From positions 1 to 12,377 of the forward strand of contig JAFNWA010000179.1 of assembly GCA_017383665.1 (NCBI GenBank): a DNA stretch of 12,377 nucleotides, given 5' to 3'. The DNA is from Bacteroidaceae bacterium (GTDB taxonomy: Bacteria; Bacteroidota; Bacteroidia; Bacteroidales; Bacteroidaceae). The notes under the pieces were generated by a model. It was not told where the DNA came from, made no database searches, and saw only the letters and a list, made by a program, of their open reading frames with translations. This document shows positions 5,932 through 12,377 of this stretch, one piece after another. Numbering within the stretch: the stretch's first letter is position 1; every line of letters begins with the position of its first letter. A program made the translations under genes and the position numbers.

Positions 5932-7986
5932 ATGATAAAAAGAATTCTACTTTGCGCCATAGCGTGCATTACCTTCACTACCGCCATGGCCGACGAGGGC
6001 ATGTGGTTGCCAAGTCTGATTAAGGAACGCATAAAGGTGATGCGCAAAAAAGGCTTCAGGCTGAAAGCGGATGATGTCTATTCGGACAGGAAGGCCTCAC
6101 TGAAAGATGCAGTGATGCAGTTCGGTGGCGGATGTACAGGCGAATTTGTATCGGCCGAGGGGTTGCTACTCACCAACCACCACTGCGGATATGCATCAAT
6201 TCAGAAACTATCATCGGTAGAGCATGACTACCTCACCGACGGCTACTGGGCAAAATCACGCGCCGAGGAGTTGCATGTCCCGGGGCTCACAATCAGCATT
6301 CTTGAAAGAATGGAGGATGTGACCGACAGAATTGCAGCCGGCGAGAGCAAGGAGAGTATCATAGAGCAGGCCAAACAAGGCAAAGGCTGTCGTGCAAGCA
6401 TTGAATCAATGTATTACGGCAACCAACACTACCTTTTCGTATATCGCGTTTACAACGATGTGCGCCTGGTTGGTGCACCGCCATCATCGATAGGCAAATT
6501 CGGTGGAGACACCGACAACTGGATATGGCCACGCCACACCGGAGACTTCTCTATGTTCCGTGTATATGCCGACGCAAACAACGAACCTGCCGACTACTCG
6601 ACCGACAATATCCCTTACCGTCCTAAACGCTATTTCCCTATCTCCACAAAGGGTGTGGAAGAGGGCGATTTCACTATGATATACGGCTTCCCGGGCAACA
6701 CACAGGAGTATGTAACAGCCGATGCCGTTGAATATGTTGCAGAGATTTCTAACCCCATGAAGATAGCCCTGCGCACAATACGCCTCGACATCATCAGTGA
6801 GGCACAGAGCAAGGATGTTGCCACACGCATTGCATATGCCGCAAAACATGCAAACATTGCCAATGCTTGGAAGAAATGGGAAGGTGAGAGTCTTGGACTT
6901 GAGCGATTGGGTACAGCAGACAAGAAGAGGGCCTATGAAAAGAATTTTGCAGCTTGGGCAGCAGACAAGCCCCAATACACAACCTTGATCGACTCCATGC
7001 ACGCTGCCTACAAAAAGGCCATCCCCGGATATTTTGCCCGTGAGCTGTTCAATGAAACAATTGCAGGTATTGAGGTATATAATTTTGCAGCGTGGCTCGT
7101 AGCACAACACTCAAAGGGGGAGAAATTGACAGCCGATGTTCAGGTCATTGGCCGACAGTATTACCTCAAAGACTACAGAGCCCAGATTGACAAGACCATA
7201 GCAACACACATGATTGCCGAATTCATCAAGCGCATGCCGGTCGAGAACATTCCACAGGAACTCACAGCTGCGATAGAGAACTATGGCGGTGTGGAATCTT
7301 TCGTTGAGAATTTATACAACCAAACACAGCTGATTACAAAATATCCTCTTACAACAGAAGAAATACTGAACGACCCCATGGTGCAGTTTGCAACCTGGTT
7401 CGTTCCGCAGGTAAACAAAAACCGTGAGTATGCCTACCGCAACCTGAGCAATGTCCCCACCATAGAGAAATGGTACAAGGAGTATATGCAGGCATTGCGC
7501 GAGTGGGACAAGGAACGAGCATTCTACCCCGATGCGAACTTCACTCTGCGTGTAGCCTACGGCACGATATGTGGCTACGAGAATGCAGACGGAGAGTATC
7601 ACACACACCTCACCACACTCGATGGCATAATGGCAAAGGACAACCCCGAGATCTATGACTACAACATACCGCAGGTGCTGCGCGACATACATGCAGAGAA
7701 GGATTACGGCCGTTGGGGCATTGAAAAGAACGGTAAGCAGACCATCCCTGTATGTTTCCTTGCCAACAACCACACATCGGGTGGCAACTCCGGTTCTCCT
7801 GTAATCAACGGCAAAGGCGAACTCGTTGGAATCAACTTCGACCGCACATGGCGCTCGACAATGAGTGATATTGAGTTCGACCCGAGTATCTGCCGCAACA
7901 TTTCGGTCGATATACGCTATGTACTTTTTGTCATAGACCGCATAGGCGATGCCAGTTACCTTTTCAATGAGATGGATTTGAAATAA
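5932..7986 (+). CDS. S46 family dipeptidyl-peptidase, DPP11-type (Asp/Glu at P1)
   Basis: A 684-residue periplasmic serine exopeptidase that removes dipeptides from the N terminus of peptides. The signal peptide ends at AMA (residue 20), and the mature protein opens with DEGMW, conserved in S46. The chymotrypsin-like triad is visible: His in LTNHHCG (H84, next to Cys85), Asp in the GGDTDNWIWPRHTGDF block (probably D205), and Ser620 in GGNSGSP. The helical domain lies between. Arg638 in FDRTW stands 18 residues after the catalytic serine, the place of Arg673 in Porphyromonas gingivalis DPP11, where it binds acidic P1 side chains; DPP7 has Gly there. The end DIRYVLFVIDRIG...LFNEM is also family-like. 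It is the first gene of a tight operon. Length is about 35 residues below P. gingivalis DPP11 (from memory), with all motifs kept. Confidence 0.94.
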   Translation: MIKRILLCAIACITFTTAMADEGMWLPSLIKERIKVMRKKGFRLKADDVYSDRKASLKDAVMQFGGGCTGEFVSAEGLLLTNHHCGYASIQKLSSVEHDYLTDGYWAKSRAEELHVPGLTISILERMEDVTDRIAAGESKESIIEQAKQGKGCRASIESMYYGNQHYLFVYRVYNDVRLVGAPPSSIGKFGGDTDNWIWPRHTGDFSMFRVYADANNEPADYSTDNIPYRPKRYFPISTKGVEEGDFTMIYGFPGNTQEYVTADAVEYVAEISNPMKIALRTIRLDIISEAQSKDVATRIAYAAKHANIANAWKKWEGESLGLERLGTADKKRAYEKNFAAWAADKPQYTTLIDSMHAAYKKAIPGYFARELFNETIAGIEVYNFAAWLVAQHSKGEKLTADVQVIGRQYYLKDYRAQIDKTIATHMIAEFIKRMPVENIPQELTAAIENYGGVESFVENLYNQTQLITKYPLTTEEILNDPMVQFATWFVPQVNKNREYAYRNLSNVPTIEKWYKEYMQALREWDKERAFYPDANFTLRVAYGTICGYENADGEYHTHLTTLDGIMAKDNPEIYDYNIPQVLRDIHAEKDYGRWGIEKNGKQTIPVCFLANNHTSGGNSGSPVINGKGELVGINFDRTWRSTMSDIEFDPSICRNISVDIRYVLFVIDRIGDASYLFNEMDLK

Positions 7987-8007
7987 CGCAAAGAAAAACA
8001 CCATCGT

Positions 8008-9666
8008 ATGGACTACATCCACACCCTTTTCAGTACAGAATCGCCCCTACAGGCTATTGTGGTACTATCGCTCATTTCGGCCACAGGACTTATATTGGGA
8101 CGCATACGAGTGTTTGGCATCTCCTTGGGAATCACCTTTGTTTTCTTCACAGGAATTCTTGCCGGTCACCTCGGGCTCAGCGTCCAAAAGGAGATGTTGC
8201 TCTATGCCGAGACCTTTGGACTTGTAATCTTTGTCTATGCCTTGGGACTACAGGTGGGGCCTGGTTTCTTCAGTTCAATGAGAACCGAGGGGGCAAAGCT
8301 TCTGACACCGGCCATAGGAGTTCTACTCACCGGAACATTGCTTGCTGTGGGATTGGGTGTGGTCATGAATATAAAGATTTGGGACATGTCGGGCATTCTG
8401 TGTGGTGCAACCACAAACACGCCAGCACTTGCAGCTGCACAGCAGAGCCTGGAGCAGCTGGATATTGACGGTAGCAGTGCGGCATTGAGTTGCGCACTCA
8501 CCTACCCACTTGGTGTTGTAGGTGTAATCTTTGCCATCATCTTCTTGCGCAAGGTTTTTGTAAAGCCAAGCGACATGCCGCAACCCGACAGCAAACACAA
8601 GAAGAATGTGTTCATTGCGAGTTATTGTGTAACCAACCCTGAGATATTCGGAAAAACAATTGCCGAAATACATGACAAGCACAACCATTTTGTTATCTCC
8701 CGCATGTGGCATGACGGGCATGTGCTCATTCCGATGTCCGACAGAGTGCTACAGAAAAACGACATTCTGCTCGTCATCACCAAACAGGAGGAGGCTGACA
8801 GCCTGCGACATATATTCGGCAAACAGGAGCAGAAGGACTGGAACTCCGAGAACATCGACTGGAACAAGATTGACAGCGAGCTCACATCGCAACGCATCAT
8901 TGTCACACGCCCCGAAATAAACGGAAAGAAACTCTCATCACTCCGTTTGCGAAACAACTACGGCATAAACATCAGCCGTGTTTACCGTTCGGGTGTACAA
9001 CTTTTGGCAACCCCCGACCTGGTACTGCAACTTGGCGACCGCATTACCGTTGTAGGTGAGGCTGCCGACATCAAGCGCGTGGAAAAGATTCTTGGCAATG
9101 CTGTCAAAAGCCTGAATGAACCGAACCTTGTATCGGTATTCATTGGCATAATTCTGGGATTGATGGTCGGTAGCATACCCTTCTCCTTCCCGGGAATATC
9201 CGTCCCCGTAAAGCTCGGTCTCGCAGGCGGTCCCATAATTGTAGGTATCCTCATCGGCACATTCGGTCCTCGCCTGCACATGATTACCTACACAACCCAA
9301 AGTGCAAACATGATGCTGAGAGCAATTGGTCTGAACCTGTACCTTGCCTGTTTGGGACTCGATGCCGGTGCACAGTTCTTTGAGACCATCATACGCCCAG
9401 AAGGAGCTTTATGGCTCGTGCTCGGCATACTCATAACCTTTGTCCCTGTTGTCTTAATTGGCCTTTTTGCACTGCGCATAATGAAACTCGACTTTGGTTC
9501 AATCGCCGGACTTCTCTGCGGCTCCATGTCAAACCCAATGGCATTGAACTATGTAAATGACACCATTGAGGGCGACAAGCCATCTGTTGCATACGCAACC
9601 GTCTATCCCGTGTGTATGTTCCTAAGGGTTATCATTATACAGTTATTGGTAATGTTCTTGATTTAA
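8008..9666 (+). CDS. AspT/YidE/YbjL-type transporter with two RCK-C-like domains
   Basis: A 552-residue inner-membrane protein of the aspartate-alanine exchanger (AAE) family. Two homologous membrane halves are visible (about 12-182 and 372-552): GLVIFVYALGLQVGPGFF (71-88) matches GLNLYLACLGLDAGAQFF (441-458), GILCGATTNTPALAAA (129-144) matches GLLCGSMSNPMALNYV (501-516), and TYPLGVVGVI (165-174) matches VYPVCMFLRVI (532-541). Between them, about residues 200-365, lie two soluble RCK-C/TrkA-C-like domains, each ending in a strand such as DILLVITK or DRITVVGE. In AspT the family exchanges aspartate for alanine and helps make proton-motive force; the substrate here is unknown. It begins 21 nt after the DPP11-type peptidase, hinting at acidic amino acids or dipeptides. 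Family assignment is firm, substrate is inference. Confidence 0.93.
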   Translation: MDYIHTLFSTESPLQAIVVLSLISATGLILGRIRVFGISLGITFVFFTGILAGHLGLSVQKEMLLYAETFGLVIFVYALGLQVGPGFFSSMRTEGAKLLTPAIGVLLTGTLLAVGLGVVMNIKIWDMSGILCGATTNTPALAAAQQSLEQLDIDGSSAALSCALTYPLGVVGVIFAIIFLRKVFVKPSDMPQPDSKHKKNVFIASYCVTNPEIFGKTIAEIHDKHNHFVISRMWHDGHVLIPMSDRVLQKNDILLVITKQEEADSLRHIFGKQEQKDWNSENIDWNKIDSELTSQRIIVTRPEINGKKLSSLRLRNNYGINISRVYRSGVQLLATPDLVLQLGDRITVVGEAADIKRVEKILGNAVKSLNEPNLVSVFIGIILGLMVGSIPFSFPGISVPVKLGLAGGPIIVGILIGTFGPRLHMITYTTQSANMMLRAIGLNLYLACLGLDAGAQFFETIIRPEGALWLVLGILITFVPVVLIGLFALRIMKLDFGSIAGLLCGSMSNPMALNYVNDTIEGDKPSVAYATVYPVCMFLRVIIIQLLVMFLI

Positions 9667-9672
9667 CAGGTT

Positions 9673-9924
9673 ATGGCTACAGTAAAAAGGACAACAACAG
9701 TCGGTGACCTGTTCATTGAATTCGGAAACAAAGAGATTGAGATATACCGCATCGCCCCCGACGGCAGTGGTGCGCTGAAACGGGTGGATGATATACAAGG
9801 AACTATACGCGAAATTGCCGAAGAGGTAGGTTTTGAACGCGACTATAACATAAGCTACCGCCAATATGTGGCAAGGCTCATACAACATATAAATGGACTT
9901 GAAAGTAAAAAAGACTACAAATAA
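9673..9924 (+). CDS. Small protein of unknown function in the peptidase-transporter-fucosidase operon
   Basis: An 83-residue protein that I do not recognise. It has no signal peptide or membrane segment, so it should be cytoplasmic. The first half looks beta-rich (DLFIEFGNKEIEIYRI, 12-27, then a PDGSG turn); the second half is likely helical (IQGTIREIAEEVGF, 41-54, and YRQYVARLIQHINGL, 62-76), ending in a lysine-rich tail. The ATG at 9673 lies 6 nt after the transporter stop, and its own stop is 6 nt before the fucosidase ATG, which argues strongly that it is a translated member of the operon. No Shine-Dalgarno sequence is obvious beyond a short AGG. A regulatory or accessory role is possible but unproven. 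Confidence 0.75.
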   Translation: MATVKRTTTVGDLFIEFGNKEIEIYRIAPDGSGALKRVDDIQGTIREIAEEVGFERDYNISYRQYVARLIQHINGLESKKDYK

Positions 9925-9930
9925 ATCACT

Positions 9931-12377
9931 ATGAGAAAAAGCTTTATTCTCTTTGCCATGCTGCTGTGCGCAGTAGGCATGAATGCGCAGAGCGACTACA
10001 TCAACGGTCAATCAATATGGTTCGACAAGCCAACAACACTCAACGGACGCGCAATATGGTATGGTGGCCGCCCAGACCTGTGGCAGGGCAAGGGCAAGCC
10101 CGAATGGGCCGGCGATGCAGCCTACAATGCAGACCAGGAGTGGGAGTCATACTCCTTGCCCATCGGCAACGGCAGCATAGGCGCAAACATAATGGGTTCG
10201 CTTGAGGCCGAGCGTATCACTTTGAACGAGAAGACGCTGTGGCGCGGTGGTCCAAACACCGAAAAGGGTGCAGAGTATTACTGGAATGTCAACAAACAGT
10301 CGGCACACTTGCTTGATGACATACGCCAGGCATTCCTTGATGGCAACGACGAACTTGCAGCAAAACTCACACGCGAGAACTTCAACAGCACCGCATCATA
10401 CGAATATTATGGCGAGAAGCCTTTCCGTTTCGGAAACTTCACCACTATGGGCGAGATATACATTGAGACAGGGCACAGTATGGTTGGCCTTGGCGATTAT
10501 AAGCGCATACTCTCGCTTGACTCGGCACTTGCCGTGGTACAATATACCAAGGACGGTGTACAGTATGAACGCAAATCATTTGTTTCCTACCCAGCAAATG
10601 TGTTGGTAATGAAGTTCAGCGCCAGCAAGCCCGGAATGCAGAACCTGACATTAAGCTATGCCCCAAACCCTGTTTCCGAAGGTACATTGCACCACGATAG
10701 CTATGACGGATTCATTTGGAAAGCAAAACTCGACAACAACGGCATGCAGCACACAGTGCACATCAAGGCTGTTGCGAAAGCCGCCGAAAAGGGTAAGTGT
10801 ACATATTCGTTGAGCGACGGCAAGATTCATATCAGCGGTGCCGACGAGGTTTGTTTCTACATTACTGCAGATACCGACTACAAGATAAACTTTGACCCGG
10901 ACTTCAGCGACCCCAAGGCTTATGTTGGCGTAAACCCAGACGAGACAACTGCAGCATGGATGAGAAATGCAGTCAAAAAGGGATATGACGAGCTTTTTAA
11001 GGAGCACTATGCCGATTACTCGTCACTCTTCAACCGCGTAAAATTAGACATCAACCCCAATGCACCCACAACATTGGAATTCCCCGCGGTAAGAAACCAG
11101 CCTACCGACAAGCGCCTTGCGAGCTACCGCTCTGGAAAGCCCGACTATGCCTTGGAGCAGCTCTATTTCCAGTTCGGCCGATACCTGCTTATCTCCAGCT
11201 CACGCCCGGGTAACCTGCCTGCCAACCTGCAGGGAATATGGCACAACAATGTCGATGGCCCTTGGCGCGTTGACTACCACAACAACATCAACCTGCAGAT
11301 GAACTACTGGCCATCATGCGCCACCAACCTGCCGGAGTGTACATTGCCACTCATCGACTTCATACGCACACTGCAGAAACCAGGCGAAGTAACAGCGAAG
11401 TCATACTTCGGTGCACGCGGCTGGACAGCAAGCATATCAAGTAACATATTCGGTTTCACTGCACCGCTCATCAGCCAGGATATGTCGTGGAATTTCAACC
11501 CCATGGCCGGTCCATGGCTTGCAACACATGTTTGGGACTATTACGATTACACCCGTGACAAGAAGTTCCTCAAGGAGACAGGTTACGACATCATAAAGAA
11601 CAGTGCAATCTTTGCCGTTGACTATCTGTGGAAGAAGGAGGACGGCACATACACCGCAGCGCCCTCGACATCGCCCGAACATGGCCCCATTGACCAGGGT
11701 GCGACATTTGTACACGGCGTTGTGCGCGAGATTCTGCTCGATGCCATTGCCGCAGCCGAGGTTCTTGGTGTTGACAGCGACCTGCGCAAGGAGTGGAAAA
11801 GTGTGCTTGAAAAGCTTGCGCCATACGCTATCGGCCGTTACGGCCAGCTCATGGAGTGGAGCAAGGATATTGATGACCCCAACGACCAGCACCGTCATGT
11901 GAACCACCTTTATGGCCTGCACCCGGGACACACAATCTCCCCCGTGACAACCCCCGAACTGGCCGAGGCATCAAAAGTTGTCCTTGTTCATCGCGGTGAT
12001 GGCGCAACAGGCTGGAGTATGGGTTGGAAGCTCAACCAATGGGCACGCCTGCACGACGGCAACCACGCATACACCCTTTTTGGCAACCTGTTGAAGAATG
12101 GTACGCTGAATAACCTTTGGGACACTCATGCTCCATTCCAGATTGACGGCAACTTCGGTGGCACTGCCGGTATAACAGAAATGCTCATGCAGAGTCACAT
12201 GGGTTTCATCCATCTGTTGCCTGCACTACCCGATGCATGGGAAGAGGGCAAGGTCAGCGGTATTTGTGCCCGTGGCGGATTTGAGGTCGCAATCAACTGG
12301 AAAGAGGGAAAACTAACCGAGGTGATTATTACATCGAACAACGGCGGCCGTTGCAATCTACGCTATGGCAGCAACAC
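9931..12377 (+). CDS. GH95 family alpha-L-fucosidase, exported (3' end outside window)
   Basis: Glycoside hydrolase 95 enzymes remove alpha-1,2-linked L-fucose (some act on L-galactose) from glycans by inversion. The 815 codons present are open to the window end; only the last part of the C-terminal beta domain should be missing. A signal peptide covers residues 1-19 (ending NA-Q), so it acts in the periplasm or outside. The N-terminal beta domain includes LPIGNG (76-81) and LNEKTLWRGGPN. The (alpha/alpha)6 catalytic domain has the Asn pair in NIN (452 and 454) of NNINLQMNYW, the likely general-acid Glu583 in STSPEHGP, and Asp739 in FQIDGNFGG, matching the Asn/Glu/Asp set of Bifidobacterium AfcA. 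It starts 6 nt after the 83-residue gene, making it the fourth member of the S46 operon. About 40 extra residues lie between WFDKP and LPIGNG. No SusC/SusD genes are in view. Confidence 0.93.
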   Translation, partial: MRKSFILFAMLLCAVGMNAQSDYINGQSIWFDKPTTLNGRAIWYGGRPDLWQGKGKPEWAGDAAYNADQEWESYSLPIGNGSIGANIMGSLEAERITLNEKTLWRGGPNTEKGAEYYWNVNKQSAHLLDDIRQAFLDGNDELAAKLTRENFNSTASYEYYGEKPFRFGNFTTMGEIYIETGHSMVGLGDYKRILSLDSALAVVQYTKDGVQYERKSFVSYPANVLVMKFSASKPGMQNLTLSYAPNPVSEGTLHHDSYDGFIWKAKLDNNGMQHTVHIKAVAKAAEKGKCTYSLSDGKIHISGADEVCFYITADTDYKINFDPDFSDPKAYVGVNPDETTAAWMRNAVKKGYDELFKEHYADYSSLFNRVKLDINPNAPTTLEFPAVRNQPTDKRLASYRSGKPDYALEQLYFQFGRYLLISSSRPGNLPANLQGIWHNNVDGPWRVDYHNNINLQMNYWPSCATNLPECTLPLIDFIRTLQKPGEVTAKSYFGARGWTASISSNIFGFTAPLISQDMSWNFNPMAGPWLATHVWDYYDYTRDKKFLKETGYDIIKNSAIFAVDYLWKKEDGTYTAAPSTSPEHGPIDQGATFVHGVVREILLDAIAAAEVLGVDSDLRKEWKSVLEKLAPYAIGRYGQLMEWSKDIDDPNDQHRHVNHLYGLHPGHTISPVTTPELAEASKVVLVHRGDGATGWSMGWKLNQWARLHDGNHAYTLFGNLLKNGTLNNLWDTHAPFQIDGNFGGTAGITEMLMQSHMGFIHLLPALPDAWEEGKVSGICARGGFEVAINWKEGKLTEVIITSNNGGRCNLRYGSN

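Noticed and set aside
6484..7110. 208-codon minus-strand frame inside the S46 peptidase gene
   Set aside because: Wholly antisense to a gene with an intact catalytic triad; Cys-rich and low in family-like pattern, typical of a shadow frame.
7312..8022. 236-codon minus-strand frame across the S46 peptidase end and transporter start
   Set aside because: Antisense shadow spanning two real genes; no motif or promoter supports it.
9966..11931. Several frames of 60-164 codons on both strands within 9966-11931
   Set aside because: The continuous GH95 frame from 9931 to the window end, with its catalytic residues in register, explains this region.
1..12377. Search for mobile elements, CRISPR, tRNA, rRNA, or defence genes
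   Set aside because: No transposase, integrase, direct-repeat array, clover-leaf sequence or defence-type domain was recognised by eye. The long inverted repeats at 393-446 and 2459-2488 lie between convergent genes and fit terminators rather than element ends.

Overview
The window reads as an ordinary chromosomal segment from a member of the Bacteroidales (Bacteroides/Prevotella-like). Four things point there. Two promoters match the phylum's TTTG-N20-TAnnTTTG form, and most starts lack a Shine-Dalgarno sequence. Exported proteins have Sec or lipoprotein signals often ending in A-Q. The protein families are typical: an S46 dipeptidyl-peptidase, a DUF4369-like/TlpA thioredoxin and a GH95 fucosidase. 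No tRNA, rRNA, CRISPR array, insertion sequence or phage gene was seen. The genus cannot be fixed from this sequence alone.

Left part (1-2861) is housekeeping. The 3' end of asd (aspartate-semialdehyde dehydrogenase) enters from the left and converges on the minus-strand frr-rsgA pair (ribosome recycling factor and ribosome-assembly GTPase, 7 nt apart). A 25-bp perfect hairpin separates them, and its stem contains the rsgA stop codon. Divergent from frr, behind a 258-bp intergenic region, lies a small DUF2007-type gene with an unusually strong Shine-Dalgarno sequence. It converges on rplS (ribosomal protein L19) across a 30-nt perfect palindrome that serves as a two-way terminator.

Middle part (2862-5880): rplS and a 5'-nucleotidase gene pair are fired from back-to-back promoters. 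The 5'-nucleotidase is split into two exported proteins in reversed order: first a lipoprotein with the C-terminal substrate-binding domain, then a separate metallophosphoesterase. A periplasmic thioredoxin-fold protein (WCGPC) with an N-terminal DUF4369-like domain follows as its own unit and ends at a clear intrinsic terminator.

Right part (5881-12377) is a tightly packed plus-strand run of four genes with gaps of 21, 6 and 6 nt. They encode an exported S46 dipeptidyl-peptidase with the DPP11-type arginine (Asp/Glu P1 preference expected), an AspT/YidE-type duplicated transporter with two RCK-C-like domains, an 83-residue protein of unknown function, and an exported GH95 alpha-L-fucosidase cut by the window end. 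The arrangement suggests periplasmic release of acidic dipeptides next to an acidic amino-acid-type transporter, together with fucose removal from glycans. That would fit feeding on glycoprotein (mucin-like) material, but the link is inference. I found no convincing new defence or mobile system. The most useful leads are this four-gene operon with its unknown small member, the split 5'-nucleotidase, and the regulatory regions around 2000-2205 and 2900-3055.
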